This document shows positions 37,050-46,744 of a stretch of 64,000 bases of DNA, in pieces. The notes below the pieces were generated by a model. It saw only the letters and a program-made list of their open reading frames with translations. It was not told where the DNA came from and did not search any database. Position numbers and translations under genes: made by a program. Source of the stretch: Flavobacterium haoranii (GTDB lineage: Bacteria > Bacteroidota > Bacteroidia > Flavobacteriales > Flavobacteriaceae); contig QKBC01000010.1 in assembly GCA_003246205.1 (NCBI GenBank), positions 62,001-126,000 of the forward strand, written 5' to 3'. Numbering within the stretch: position 1 is the stretch's first letter; every line of letters begins with the position of its first letter.

Positions 37050-38237
37050 ATGAAACGAGTTGTTGTAGGACTTTCAGGTGGTGTAGATTCTAGCGTTGCG
37101 GCTTATTTGTTAAAAGAGCAAGGCTATGAAGTGATCGGCTTGTTTATGAAAAATTGGCATGACGATTCTGTAACCATTTCTAATGAATGTCCTTGGTTGG
37201 AAGATAGTAATGATGCCCTTTTAGTAGCTGAAAAATTAGGAATACCTTTTCAAACAGTTGACTTATCAGAACAATACAAAGAACGTATTGTAGATTATAT
37301 GTTCAACGAATACGAGCAAGGACGTACGCCTAATCCGGATGTTTTGTGCAACCGGGAGATCAAATTCGATGTTTTTATGAAAATTGCTTTGTCCTTAGGA
37401 GCTGATTATGTAGCAACAGGACATTATTGTCGAAAAGGAACTATTGAAAAAGACGGTAAAGAGATCTATCAATTACTAGCCGGAAAAGACGGAAATAAAG
37501 ACCAATCCTATTTTTTGTGTCAGTTGTCGCAAGAACAATTGTCAAAAGCGTTGTTTCCTATTGGGGAATTAACAAAACCACAAGTACGCGAAATAGCCGC
37601 AAAATTGGATTTGGTTACTGCCGAAAAGAAAGATTCACAAGGTTTATGTTTTATAGGGAAAGTACGTTTACCCGAATTTTTACAGCAAAAATTAAAACCA
37701 AAAGAAGGTGTAATTGTAGAAATACCAGCTGAGGCATCCATTTATGAAATGGAAAAACCTGAATTTCATTCGCTAGAAGAAGAATTACAATTCGAAGCAC
37801 AAAATAGATCGTATTCTCAAGATTTAGGGAAAATAGTAGGCAAACATCAGGGAGCGCATTATTTTACCAAAGGACAACGAAAAGGCTTAAATGTAGGAGG
37901 AACAAGGGAAGGACTTTATGTAATTGAAACTGATGTAGAAAGTAATGTGATTTATACCGGTCAGGGAAACCAACATCCCGGACTATTTAAAAAAGCGTTG
38001 TTTATACAACAAAGTGAAGTGCATTGGATTCGGGAAGATTTAGCTTTAAAACCAGGTGAAACAATGGAAGTAGAGGCAAGAATTCGGTACAGACAACCTT
38101 TACAGAAAGCAACTTTACATCAATTTGAAAACGGAATGTATGTTGTTTTTGAGGAACCACAATTAGCTATTACCGAAGGACAGTTTGTAGCTTGGCATCA
38201 TGGAGATGAGGTTTTAGGAAGTGGTGTGATTTCGTAA
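37050..38237 (+). CDS. mnmA: tRNA-specific 2-thiouridylase MnmA
   Basis: Thiolates U34 of tRNA Lys, Glu and Gln at the wobble position. The 395-residue protein has the PP-loop [18 protein letters not shown], the first catalytic cysteine in [13 protein letters not shown] and the second in [10 protein letters not shown], and the C-terminal barrel ([14 protein letters not shown] [15 protein letters not shown]). All key residues are present. It starts directly after the stop of the MORN gene and is the last gene of the proC unit, with a terminator behind. Confidence 0.97.
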   Translation: MKRVVVGLSGGVDSSVAAYLLKEQGYEVIGLFMKNWHDDSVTISNECPWLEDSNDALLVAEKLGIPFQTVDLSEQYKERIVDYMFNEYEQGRTPNPDVLCNREIKFDVFMKIALSLGADYVATGHYCRKGTIEKDGKEIYQLLAGKDGNKDQSYFLCQLSQEQLSKALFPIGELTKPQVREIAAKLDLVTAEKKDSQGLCFIGKVRLPEFLQQKLKPKEGVIVEIPAEASIYEMEKPEFHSLEEELQFEAQNRSYSQDLGKIVGKHQGAHYFTKGQRKGLNVGGTREGLYVIETDVESNVIYTGQGNQHPGLFKKALFIQQSEVHWIREDLALKPGETMEVEARIRYRQPLQKATLHQFENGMYVVFEEPQLAITEGQFVAWHHGDEVLGSGVIS

Positions 38238-38263
38238 TGGAAACGAGAAAAAGTAATAGATAG

Positions 38264-38297
38264 AAAGATTGAGAAACCTTTGTTTCTCAATCTTTTT
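38264..38297 (+). terminator. Rho-independent terminator
   Basis: A 14-bp stem (AAAGATTGAGAAAC / GTTTCTCAATCTTT) with a 4-base loop and T-tract, downstream of mnmA. Confidence 0.92.
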
Positions 38298-38378
38298 TAT
38301 TTTGAGAACGCTTTTTGGTTATCTGAAAGAAGTTTAAAATCTAAACAAATAGTTATATTCGCATTTTAATCAATAGTT

Positions 38379-39317
38379 ATGAATTTATTCTATGTTATTA
38401 TTGGGTTAGCCTTATTAGTATTGGGAGGAAACTGGCTTTTAAAGTCTGCGGTAGGTTTATCTTTAAAATTTAATATATCCAAAATTATTATTGGTTTAAC
38501 CGTTGTTTCTTTTGCTACATCTGCACCGGAAATGATTGTAAGTATAGAAGCTGCATTAGATGGTTTTCCGGATATTGCGGTAGGTAACGTGGTTGGTTCT
38601 AATATCGGTAACATAGGATTGGTATTGGGAGTAGTACTGTTGATTAATGCTATTCAGGTAGAGACTAACTTTTATGCAATGGATTGGCCAATGAAAATGT
38701 TAGCTTCATTTCTGTTGTATATCTTTTTGATTGGAGATGGTGTTTTAAGTAGAGTAGAAGGTTTTATCTTTATCACTATTTTAATTGCTTTTATCATTTA
38801 TCTGATTAGAAAGAATAAAACCATTGTAGCAGAATCAAATGAGCTTTCATCAGATGACAATATGAGTTATTCAATGATTTTTGGATTACTTATTATCGGA
38901 AGTGTCGGACTTTGGGCTGGTTCAGAATTACTGATTAAAGGCGCTGTAAACTTGGCACAAAGTTTAGGGGTAAGCAACCGCATTATTGCAGTTACAGTTG
39001 TTTCAATAGGAACAAGTGTTCCGGAATTAGCTTCTTCGGTCATTGCAGCGTTGAAAAAAGAAAATGACATTTCCATAGGAAATATTATTGGTTCTAATAT
39101 TTTTAATATTTTAAGTGTTTTAGGAATCACAGCTATTATTAAGCCTATTAATCATATAGATCCTAAAATAATCAATAATGATATTTATTGGATGCTTGGT
39201 TTTGCCGTAGCTTTATTGCCTTTGGTACTTTTGCCTAAACGAAACAGTTTAAGTTTGAAAGAAGGTATTTTATTATTGACAGCCTATTGTGTATTTATAT
39301 ACTTAACAGTTAAGTAA
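38379..39317 (+). CDS. Calcium/sodium antiporter (CaCA family, YrbG-like)
   Basis: A 312-residue inner-membrane cation exchanger with two inverted alpha-repeat halves. Each carries the family signature: VVSFATSAPEMIVSIEAAL with AVGNVVGSNIGNIGLVLG in the first, and VVSIGTSVPELASSVIAAL with SIGNIIGSNIFNILSVLG in the second. The two halves hold about five helices each, joined by a short acidic loop near residue 160. The Glu residues in the PE motifs are the ion ligands. It is a single-gene unit. The ion pair is assigned by family only. Confidence 0.94.
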   Translation: MNLFYVIIGLALLVLGGNWLLKSAVGLSLKFNISKIIIGLTVVSFATSAPEMIVSIEAALDGFPDIAVGNVVGSNIGNIGLVLGVVLLINAIQVETNFYAMDWPMKMLASFLLYIFLIGDGVLSRVEGFIFITILIAFIIYLIRKNKTIVAESNELSSDDNMSYSMIFGLLIIGSVGLWAGSELLIKGAVNLAQSLGVSNRIIAVTVVSIGTSVPELASSVIAALKKENDISIGNIIGSNIFNILSVLGITAIIKPINHIDPKIINNDIYWMLGFAVALLPLVLLPKRNSLSLKEGILLLTAYCVFIYLTVK

Positions 39318-39393
39318 TTTTACATTAGAACAAGCTTAAGGCTATCTTTCAGATTTTTAGTTATCTTTACAAGACTATAAATCAGTAAGAATT

Positions 39394-41019
39394 ATGAAAA
39401 GAACTTTACTAGGTTTGTTTGTTTTTTTGTTGCCAATATTGGTTTTTTCGCAAGAAGATGCTTGGATCTATTTTACGGATAAGCCGGATGCTTCATATTA
39501 TTTAGCGAATCCGTTGCAAATGCTTTCTCAAAGAGCTTTAGATAGAAGAACAAATCAAGGCATAGCTTTAGATGCAACTGATGTTCCGGTTTCAACTACA
39601 TATTTAGGACAAATACAATCATCTGCTGGAATTACGGTTATGGCTAAATCTAAGTGGTTGAATGCAGTTCATGTTAGAGGAACCCAAACCGATATTCAGG
39701 CATTAACGAGTTTGTCTTTTGTAGATCATATTTATTTTGCAAATCATTCTTTGAATACGCTTACCGGCCAAAGAAATTCTACATCGGCTACTGGTAAAGT
39801 AGGAGAAGTAAAGGGCAAATTCGAAATAGAAGCGAATTTCAATTATGGAAATTCTGCCAACCAGATTCAAATGTTAAACGGAGATGTATTACACCAACAG
39901 GATTATACCGGTGCCGGAAAGATCATTGCGGTTCTGGATGCCGGGTTTATAGGAGTTGATACAGCATCCCCTTTTCAGAGATTACACGATAATAATTTGA
40001 TTTTAGGAGGATACAATTATCCCGACGGAAATACAAATTTTTATACACGTCATAATCATGGTACAAATGTATTGTCTACTATGGGAGGTTATGTTGACGG
40101 GCAATTGGTAGGAACAGCACCGGACGCAGAATATTATTTATTTATTACAGAAGATATAAATTCAGAAAATCCGGTAGAAGAATCATATTGGGTAGAAGCA
40201 GCGGAAAAAGCCGATAGTTTGGGAGTTGATGTGATCAATTCATCTTTAGGCTATGGGACTTATGATAATTCGAATTATACTTACACTTATGCTTTGAGAA
40301 ACGGTCAGGTAGGTTTTGCTTCAAGAGGTGCTTCAATGGCTTTTCAAAAAGGAATTGTTTGTGTGATAAGTGCCGGAAATGAAGGGAATACTTCAGAACC
40401 TCACATCGGTATTCCGGCCGATGCAGAAAATATTTTAACAGTAGGAGCTGTAGATAGTTTTGAGAGTTATGCCTATTTCAGTTCTATCGGAAATACAGCA
40501 GATAACAGAGTTAAACCAGATGTTTGTGCCAAAGGATTGTATGCAACAATTAGTTCTACCACCGGAACTATAACTACGGCGAGCGGGACTTCTTTTTCGA
40601 GTCCTATTTTAGCAGGAATGGTAGCTTCTTTTTGGTCGGCCGTACCCAATTTAACAGCGGCTGAAGTCATTCAGTTTGTCAAAGAATCAGCCGATCAGTA
40701 TGCAACTCCTGATATTTATAAAGGATATGGAGTACCCGATTTTCAATTGGCTTTGGCTAACGCTTTGTCGGCGCAATCTTTTGAACAGGAAGAAGTTCAT
40801 TTGTATCCTAATCCGGTTGCAGATTATTTGTGGATTGATCCTAAAGAAGACAATACAGGCTATTTAGAAATTTTTAATCAACTAGGACAGAAAGTTTTAA
40901 CCATTAAGGTTGAAGGACAAACAATAAAAGTACCGGCCAATGATTGGGCTTCCGGGATTTACTTCTATGATTTTTCCACTAATAATAGTAAATTGCGTGG
41001 GAAATTAATCAAACAATAA
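39394..41019 (+). CDS. Secreted S8 serine protease with T9SS sorting domain
   Basis: A 541-residue subtilase of the compact flavobacterial kind. Signal peptide MKRTLLGLFVFLLPILVFSQ, an I9-like propeptide (about 20-150), catalytic Asp182 (VLDAGFIGVD), His222 (HNHGTNVLSTMGG) and Ser400 (ASGTSFSSPILAG), oxyanion Asn in ISAGNEGN, and a type A sorting domain (LYPNPVADYLWIDP ... GIYFYDFSTN). It is smaller than the subtilase at 18416 and not closely similar outside the triad. Its stop overlaps the next start by one base, linking it to a nitronate monooxygenase-like gene. Confidence 0.93.
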   Translation: MKRTLLGLFVFLLPILVFSQEDAWIYFTDKPDASYYLANPLQMLSQRALDRRTNQGIALDATDVPVSTTYLGQIQSSAGITVMAKSKWLNAVHVRGTQTDIQALTSLSFVDHIYFANHSLNTLTGQRNSTSATGKVGEVKGKFEIEANFNYGNSANQIQMLNGDVLHQQDYTGAGKIIAVLDAGFIGVDTASPFQRLHDNNLILGGYNYPDGNTNFYTRHNHGTNVLSTMGGYVDGQLVGTAPDAEYYLFITEDINSENPVEESYWVEAAEKADSLGVDVINSSLGYGTYDNSNYTYTYALRNGQVGFASRGASMAFQKGIVCVISAGNEGNTSEPHIGIPADAENILTVGAVDSFESYAYFSSIGNTADNRVKPDVCAKGLYATISSTTGTITTASGTSFSSPILAGMVASFWSAVPNLTAAEVIQFVKESADQYATPDIYKGYGVPDFQLALANALSAQSFEQEEVHLYPNPVADYLWIDPKEDNTGYLEIFNQLGQKVLTIKVEGQTIKVPANDWASGIYFYDFSTNNSKLRGKLIKQ

Positions 41020-41963
41020 TGAATAGAATAACACAACTTTTCAATATACAATATCCTATTATTCAAGGAGGAATGATTTGGAACAGTGGTTACAAATTGG
41101 CTAGTGCAGTGAGTAATGCAGGAGGACTTGGACTAATAGGAGCCGGATCTATGTATCCTGATGTTTTGCGCGAACATATTCAAAAATGTAAAAAAGCAAC
41201 TGATAAGCCTTTTGGTGTTAATGTTCCGATGCTGTATCCTAATATAGAGGAGATCATGCAGATCATTAAAGAAGAAGGAGTGAAAATTGTTTTTACTTCT
41301 GCCGGAAATCCTAAGACTTGGACGCCTTTTTTAAAGGAAAACAATATTACAGTTGTACACGTAGTGAGTAGTACAAAATTTGCCTTAAAAGCTCAAGAAG
41401 CCGGAGTTGATGCTATTGTAGCAGAAGGTTTTGAAGCCGGAGGACATAACGGAAGAGATGAAACAACCACACTGACATTGATTCCGATGGTAAAAGAAAG
41501 AGTGACGATTCCATTAATTGCTGCCGGAGGTATTGCAACAGGAAGGGGAATGTTAGCTGCTATGACTTTAGGAGCTGATGGTGTACAAATGGGGAGCCGT
41601 TTCGCTGCATCTGTTGAATCTAGTTCCCATGAAAATTATAAAAAGACAATTGTGGAAACCAATGAAGGTGACACGATGTTAACATTAAAAGAGTTAGCTC
41701 CCGTTCGTTTAATCAAGAATAAATTCTACAACGACTTACAGGAATTGTACACACAATGCCCTACACCGGAAGACTTAAAAGAGCTTTTAGGAAGAGCAAG
41801 AGCTAAAAAAGGAATGTTTGAAGGAGATTTGTTTGAAGGAGAATTAGAGATCGGACAAATTGCAGGAGTTATCCATGAGATACTGCCGGTTGAAACAATT
41901 GTTAAAAATGTAATTGCAGAGTTCCGCCAGGCGCAACAAGAAATTAGTAAAATTGAATTCTAA
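41019..41963 (+). CDS. Nitronate monooxygenase / FabK-like FMN enzyme
   Basis: A 314-residue TIM-barrel flavoprotein of the 2-nitropropane dioxygenase family: YPIIQGGMIWNSGYKLASAV at the N-terminus, FEAGGHNGRDETTTLTLIP with the catalytic His, then LIAAGGIATGRGMLAAMTLG and GADGVQMGSRF for FMN phosphate. The family holds nitronate monooxygenases and enoyl-ACP reductase FabK, which share these motifs; I cannot separate them from sequence alone. It overlaps the protease gene by one base and is followed 4 bases later by a small exported protein. Confidence 0.85.
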   Translation: MNRITQLFNIQYPIIQGGMIWNSGYKLASAVSNAGGLGLIGAGSMYPDVLREHIQKCKKATDKPFGVNVPMLYPNIEEIMQIIKEEGVKIVFTSAGNPKTWTPFLKENNITVVHVVSSTKFALKAQEAGVDAIVAEGFEAGGHNGRDETTTLTLIPMVKERVTIPLIAAGGIATGRGMLAAMTLGADGVQMGSRFAASVESSSHENYKKTIVETNEGDTMLTLKELAPVRLIKNKFYNDLQELYTQCPTPEDLKELLGRARAKKGMFEGDLFEGELEIGQIAGVIHEILPVETIVKNVIAEFRQAQQEISKIEF

Positions 41964-41967
41964 GACT

Positions 41968-42378
41968 ATGAAGTTTTTTAAATATTTAGTACTGTTATTA
42001 TTGTTTAGTGGAACATTTGTTTCAGCACAATCTTTTCGTTTTAAAACTACCTCTTTATCTATTTTAGAAAAAGATCACTATGGAAAGTGGAAAAAATGGT
42101 CAAAACCTAAACCAACAGAAGTCATAGTGACATTAGATTACGATAAAAATAAAATTGTTATTTATTCTTCAGATATTCAGTATTATAAGATTATAGAGTA
42201 TTTGGGGAAAGAAATTTCTGAGACTGATGAGGTCAATTCTTATCTATGTAAAAATACGGAAGGAATAGCAGTTAAGATTTCGATCTTCGTCAGAAAAGAC
42301 CAGCATAACAAAACACAACTCTATGTGTATCATAAAGACTTCTCGTTTTGTTATGATATAGAAGAAATTACAGACTAA
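41968..42378 (+). CDS. Small exported protein, unknown function
   Basis: A 136-residue protein with signal peptide MKFFKYLVLLLLFSGTFVSAQ and a basic, beta-rich mature part (KWKKWSKPKPTEVIVTLDYD ... HKDFSFCYDIEEITD). Upstream in-frame codons from 41914 overlap the previous gene and are not needed, as the signal peptide begins at 41968. The pattern is seen in small flavobacterial exported proteins with no assigned function. It lies in a tight run between the FMN enzyme and the phosphatase. Confidence 0.78.
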   Translation: MKFFKYLVLLLLFSGTFVSAQSFRFKTTSLSILEKDHYGKWKKWSKPKPTEVIVTLDYDKNKIVIYSSDIQYYKIIEYLGKEISETDEVNSYLCKNTEGIAVKISIFVRKDQHNKTQLYVYHKDFSFCYDIEEITD

Positions 42379-42388
42379 AAAAATAAAA

Positions 42389-44008
42389 ATGAAAACTAAA
42401 ATCAGCGTACTGTTTTTTGCCTTAACAACGGTATTGTCCTTTGCACAGGAAAAACCAAAATTAGTTGTCGGAATCGTAGTAGACCAGATGAAAATGGAAT
42501 ATCTGTACCGTTTTGCAGATGATTTTTCAAACGACGGTTTCAAACGATTAATGAATAAAGGCTATACTTTTCATAATACACATTACAATTATTTACCAAC
42601 TTTTACGGCGCCGGGACATGCTTCTGTCTTTACGGGAACCACACCTTCAGTACATGGAATTGTCGGGAATTACTGGTTCAACAAGGCAATCGGAAAAGAA
42701 ATGTATTGCACGGATGATGCTTCAGTAGTAACTTTAGGAGGCGGAACCAAAAGTGAAGGAGAAATGTCACCCAGAAATTTGCAAGCTACAACCATCACTG
42801 ACGAATTGAAATTGGCTACTAAATTTGAAGGTAAAGTCATTGGTATTAGTATAAAGGACAGAGGAGCTATTCTTCCGGCGGGACATTTTGCAGATTGGGC
42901 TTTTTGGTACAGTAAAACCGGTAATTTTGTAAGTAGTACGTATTACGGAGCAGAAATGCCGAAATGGGCACAACAGTTTAATGATGAAAAACATTATTTA
43001 GAATATACGAATAAGACCTGGGATTTGCTGAAACCTAAGTCAGCCTATAACGAAAGCTTGAATGATAATAACCCTTACGAAGGGAAATTATTCAAAAAGC
43101 AAGCCTTCTTTCCTTATAACATGAAAGAAATGTATGAAAGTAACGATGCCGGAGTTTTAAGAAGCAGTCCTTTCGGAAATGATTTAATTGTTGATTTTGT
43201 AAAGAGAGCCATTCAAGGAGAACAATTAGGACAAGATGCTGTAACCGATTTCTTAACAGTGAGCTTTTCTTCAACAGATTATATTGGTCACGCTTTAGGG
43301 CCGCGTTCTATAGAATTACAAGATACTTATTTACGTTTAGATTTAACTATTGCAGACTTGTTGAATTACTTGGATAAAACAGTTGGTAAAGATCAGTATT
43401 TAGTTTTCTTAACGGCTGATCATGCCGGAGCTGAAAATGTAACCTATTTAAAAGACAACAAATATGACGTGGATAATATCCTTACCAAAAATTTTGAAAA
43501 CTCACTTCATGCTTTTTCAGAGGAACATTTCGGAGCAGATCTGTTATTGAATTATTCTAATTTCAATTTATTTTTGGATAAAGAATTAATTAAACAAAAA
43601 GGTTTGGATTTATCCGAAGTAAAAGAAGCTTTCAGAACATTTTTGTATCAACAGAAGTTTATTAAACGTGTTTATACCGAAGAAGACATAATGCATGCTG
43701 CCGCCGGAGCGGATTATTATCTGAATTGTATAGCGAGAGGCTATGATCCAACTCAAAACGGCGAATTAGTATTTATTTTCAAACCGGCTTATATAGAGTA
43801 TTCGGCAACAGGAACGTCACACGGTTCGCCTTATACATACGATACGCATGTGCCGCTTATTTTTTATGGTTGGAAGGTGCCAAAAGGAGAGAGCCATCAA
43901 AAGAAATACATAACTCAAATCGCTCCTACCTTAGCTCAAAAGTTAAAAATAACTTTTCCTAATGGAACAGAAGCAGAAGTCTTAGAGGAAGTACTGAAAG
44001 ATGAATAA
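42389..44008 (+). CDS. pafA: PafA-type alkaline phosphatase
   Basis: Periplasmic metal-dependent phosphate monoesterase that frees phosphate from organic esters. Signal peptide MKTKISVLFFALTTVLSFAQ, then a 539-residue alkaline-phosphatase-superfamily domain: metal Asp in VGIVVDQMKMEYL, nucleophile Thr73 in PTFTAPGHASV, Asn94 in HGIVGNYWF, and Lys156/Arg158 in SIKDRGAILPAGH, with later metal ligands in FLTADHAGAE and GTSHGSPY. The spacing Thr-21-Asn, then Lys-X-Arg, agrees with the active site known for Elizabethkingia PafA (T79, N100, K162, R164). No Pho-box-like site could be identified. The next gene overlaps its end by 8 bases. Confidence 0.9.
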   Translation: MKTKISVLFFALTTVLSFAQEKPKLVVGIVVDQMKMEYLYRFADDFSNDGFKRLMNKGYTFHNTHYNYLPTFTAPGHASVFTGTTPSVHGIVGNYWFNKAIGKEMYCTDDASVVTLGGGTKSEGEMSPRNLQATTITDELKLATKFEGKVIGISIKDRGAILPAGHFADWAFWYSKTGNFVSSTYYGAEMPKWAQQFNDEKHYLEYTNKTWDLLKPKSAYNESLNDNNPYEGKLFKKQAFFPYNMKEMYESNDAGVLRSSPFGNDLIVDFVKRAIQGEQLGQDAVTDFLTVSFSSTDYIGHALGPRSIELQDTYLRLDLTIADLLNYLDKTVGKDQYLVFLTADHAGAENVTYLKDNKYDVDNILTKNFENSLHAFSEEHFGADLLLNYSNFNLFLDKELIKQKGLDLSEVKEAFRTFLYQQKFIKRVYTEEDIMHAAAGADYYLNCIARGYDPTQNGELVFIFKPAYIEYSATGTSHGSPYTYDTHVPLIFYGWKVPKGESHQKKYITQIAPTLAQKLKITFPNGTEAEVLEEVLKDE

Positions 44009-44645
44009 AATAACGTTTAAGAAATTTTCTGATTTAGAAGCAGCAAAATATGTAATAGCTTTATTTGAAAGAAATGATATTTCCTATTCTTTTTCGGAAA
44101 ACAAATCTTCCCTTGATTCTAGCTTTAGTAGTTCCTTGCTCAATGAGTTTGAAATAAAGATAGATGAGCAGGATTTTAAAAAAGCTGAAGAAATTTTATG
44201 GAATGATTCAGAAGCAGTTATAAAAAACTTACCTGAAGATTATTACCTTTTTTCTTTTTCAGAGGGTGAATTAAAAGAGGTCGTTTATAAAAGAGATGAG
44301 TGGAATGATCTAGATTACAGTTTAGCCATATACTTGTTGAAAAAACAAGGAATTGAATTAACAACAGAACAGCTAAATCAATATAGAGCAGATAGAATAA
44401 AAGAATTAAAAAAGCCCGAAAAAAATCATTTTGGATGGATTTTAGCGGGATATTTATTTTCCTTTTTAGGAGGTCTTTTAGGATTCATTATCGGATATGT
44501 TCTATATACTCAGAAAAAAACCTTACCCAATGGAGAAAGGGTTTATGAATATTCTGAAAAGGATAGAAAACACGGTAAGTGGATGATTAGGATTGGAGTG
44601 GTTGTACTGGTTTTAAATATCTTCATAAAAATCATATTTTTTTAA
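44001..44645 (+). CDS. Membrane protein with N-terminal DUF2007-like domain
   Basis: A 214-residue protein. Residues 1-70 (FSDLEAAKYVIALFERNDIS and FEIKIDEQDFKKAEEIL) look like the small ferredoxin-like domain of putative signal-transducing proteins (DUF2007 type). A charged middle follows, then two membrane helices (about 146-170, GWILAGYLFSFLGGLLGFII, and 196-214). It overlaps pafA by 8 bases and precedes a TPR-like protein, so the three are probably one transcript. No function is known. Confidence 0.7.
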   Translation: MNKITFKKFSDLEAAKYVIALFERNDISYSFSENKSSLDSSFSSSLLNEFEIKIDEQDFKKAEEILWNDSEAVIKNLPEDYYLFSFSEGELKEVVYKRDEWNDLDYSLAIYLLKKQGIELTTEQLNQYRADRIKELKKPEKNHFGWILAGYLFSFLGGLLGFIIGYVLYTQKKTLPNGERVYEYSEKDRKHGKWMIRIGVVVLVLNIFIKIIFF

Positions 44646-44647
44646 TT

Positions 44648-45280
44648 TTGAAAATATTCAGATCAATTATTTTAGTCTTTCTTGCTCTATTTGCAGTTGA
44701 TATCTTCCTTTCCTTTTTTATGGGGTTTGGTATTTTTATTGATTCTATTAAGAGGGATTGGAGAACAACATTTAGTGAAAGAAGCATAGATACAAGTTAT
44801 CAGTACAGGGAAAAGATTGATTATTATTCATACAAATTAGATAGCCTACTTGAGATCAATCCCAGACAGGCAGAACTTTTTTCAGACAGATTGTATGAAA
44901 AGTTTAAGAATGAGCCAAAATTTGTTAAATATAAGGGGATTTCATTAATGTATCAGGACAAGTATGAACTGGCCATCAATGAATTTAAAAAGTTTAAGAT
45001 GGGTAATAGTTACAGAGAAGATTTGGAAGTGAATTTCGGATTAGGGATTTGTCACGAAAGATTAAATAACTATGATTCCGCTATTTTTTATTATAAAAAA
45101 GACGATAGATCTTTAGATAATATGTTTAGGATTTTTTGGTGTTATGAAAAGCAATCTAAAAATGATAGCGCCGTATTTTTTCTAAAAAAAATGAAATCTA
45201 GACTTAAAGACGACCCCAATGCGTTAAATAATATAGACCTATTGGATTTTATTAATAGGAAAATAGATTCTTTAAAATAA
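44648..45280 (+). CDS. Membrane-anchored TPR-like protein
   Basis: A 210-residue protein: an N-terminal membrane anchor (IILVFLALFAVDIFLSFFMG), then helical repeats of TPR type (EKFKNEPKFVKYKGISLMY, YELAINEFKKFK, LGICHERLNNYDSAIFYYKK). The start is a TTG at 44648; the first ATG lies inside the anchor and would destroy it. It lies 2 bases after the previous stop, so it is the last gene of the pafA group. It is likely a scaffold at the membrane; partner unknown. Confidence 0.75.
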   Translation: MKIFRSIILVFLALFAVDIFLSFFMGFGIFIDSIKRDWRTTFSERSIDTSYQYREKIDYYSYKLDSLLEINPRQAELFSDRLYEKFKNEPKFVKYKGISLMYQDKYELAINEFKKFKMGNSYREDLEVNFGLGICHERLNNYDSAIFYYKKDDRSLDNMFRIFWCYEKQSKNDSAVFFLKKMKSRLKDDPNALNNIDLLDFINRKIDSLK

Positions 45281-45283
45281 AAA

Positions 45284-45303
45284 CCCTCAAAGAGGGCTTT
45301 TAT
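45284..45303. terminator. Bidirectional terminator between convergent genes
   Basis: Short stem CCCTC / GAGGG with AAA loop, flanked by A-run and T-run; it can stop both the pafA group (+) and lysA (-). Confidence 0.75.
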
Positions 45304-45304
45304 T

Positions 45305-46510
45305 TTAAATTTCAACTTCAACCTGATTTCTCAGAATATCATCAAACGTTTCCCGTTGACGTATTAAAATCCCTTTCCCGTTTAACCATAAAACTTCAGC
45401 AGGTTTTACTCTGGAATTATAGTTAGAAGACATGGAGAAACAATAGGCTCCTGCGTTGTGGAAGCACAGAATATCACCTTCTTTAATTTCAGCAATTCTC
45501 CTATTGGAGGCAAAAGTATCGGTTTCACAAATATAACCTACAACCGAATAGAATCGCTCTTTTCCTTTTGGGTTACTGATGTTCTCAATATAGTGTTGTG
45601 AACCGTATAACATCGGACGGATCAAATGATTGAAACCACTGTCAATTCCGGCAAAAACAGTTGATGTTGTTTGTTTAACTACATTTACTTTTGCTAGAAA
45701 GAAACCGGCTTGGCTTACCAAAAATTTACCTGGTTCAAAAGCTAAAGTTAACGGGCGACCGTATTCTTTTTCAAAAGCTAAGAAGCGCTTAGTTAACTTT
45801 TTACCAAATTCTTCAACATTAGTTTCAATATCGTCTTTTTTATATGGAACTTTAAATCCGCTACCAAAATCAATAAAGTCTAATTCTTTGAAGTTTTTAG
45901 CGGTTTCAAATAAAATTTCAGCAGCATATAGGAATACGTCAATATCTAAAATATCAGAACCCGTATGCATGTGAATACCGTTAATGTGCATTTTAGTATT
46001 TTCTACAATGCGAAGCAAATGCGGTAATTGGTGTATGGAGATACCGAATTTACTATCAATATGACCTACAGAAATATTGGCATTTCCTCCTGCCATAACA
46101 TGCGGATTAATTCGTACGCAAACCGGAATCTTAGGGTGTAATGTACCAAATTGTTCTAGAATAGATAAATTATCAATGTTGATCTGAACACCTAATTTAG
46201 CTACCTGTTCAATTTCTTCCAGTGAAACGCCATTCGGAGTGTACATGATGGCTTTCGGATCAAATCCGGCATGTAATCCTAATTGAACTTCTTCAATAGA
46301 AACGGTGTCTAAACCAGAACCTAATTTTTTTAAGACCTTTAGAATGGAAATATTAGAAAGTGCTTTGACTGCGTAATGGACTTTAAAATTTTCGACCTTA
46401 GAGAAAGCTTTTGTTAATCGTTGATACTGTTGTTCAATTCGCTCTGCATCATACACATACAGCGGACTGCCAAATTCTTCTACTAACTGTATTAGATCTT
46501 GCGTTTTCAT
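45305..46510 (-). CDS. lysA: Diaminopimelate decarboxylase
   Basis: PLP-dependent decarboxylation of meso-diaminopimelate to lysine, the last step of lysine synthesis. The 401-residue protein has the PLP lysine in NFKVHYAVKALSN, the HMHTGSDILD strand, a glycine-rich phosphate loop FIDFGSGFKVPYKK, EPGKFLVSQAG and the C-terminal CETDTFASNR with the catalytic cysteine, plus CFHNAGAYCFSMSSNYNSR. All signatures of fold-type III decarboxylases of this specificity are present. It stands alone, convergent with the pafA group and divergent from sucC. Confidence 0.96.
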   Translation of the reverse strand: MKTQDLIQLVEEFGSPLYVYDAERIEQQYQRLTKAFSKVENFKVHYAVKALSNISILKVLKKLGSGLDTVSIEEVQLGLHAGFDPKAIMYTPNGVSLEEIEQVAKLGVQINIDNLSILEQFGTLHPKIPVCVRINPHVMAGGNANISVGHIDSKFGISIHQLPHLLRIVENTKMHINGIHMHTGSDILDIDVFLYAAEILFETAKNFKELDFIDFGSGFKVPYKKDDIETNVEEFGKKLTKRFLAFEKEYGRPLTLAFEPGKFLVSQAGFFLAKVNVVKQTTSTVFAGIDSGFNHLIRPMLYGSQHYIENISNPKGKERFYSVVGYICETDTFASNRRIAEIKEGDILCFHNAGAYCFSMSSNYNSRVKPAEVLWLNGKGILIRQRETFDDILRNQVEVEI

Positions 46511-46703
46511 TTTTTAAATTTTGTGCAAAGTAAAGGAATAAATTTTTAAGAAATAAATAATATAACATTAATTAACAAATTATAACAAAAAGTTATTATA
46601 TTGTAAATTTGAATTTAAAATTTAGTTAAATATAACAAAAATATGTGTATATCAAATTCCCAAATAATATATAAAAAAGTTAGCCATTTAAAAATTAGTT
46701 TGC

Positions 46704-46711
46704 TATTTTTG
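46704..46711 (+). promoter_or_regulatory. -7 box TATTTTTG upstream of sucC
   Basis: TATTTTTG matches TAnnTTTG, 34 bases before the sucC ATG. No exact TTG is seen at the -33 position. The rest of the 234-bp lysA/sucC divergent gap is AT-rich without other features. Confidence 0.45.
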
Positions 46712-46744
46712 TTCCACATAAATAAAGAATAACAATCAAAAATT

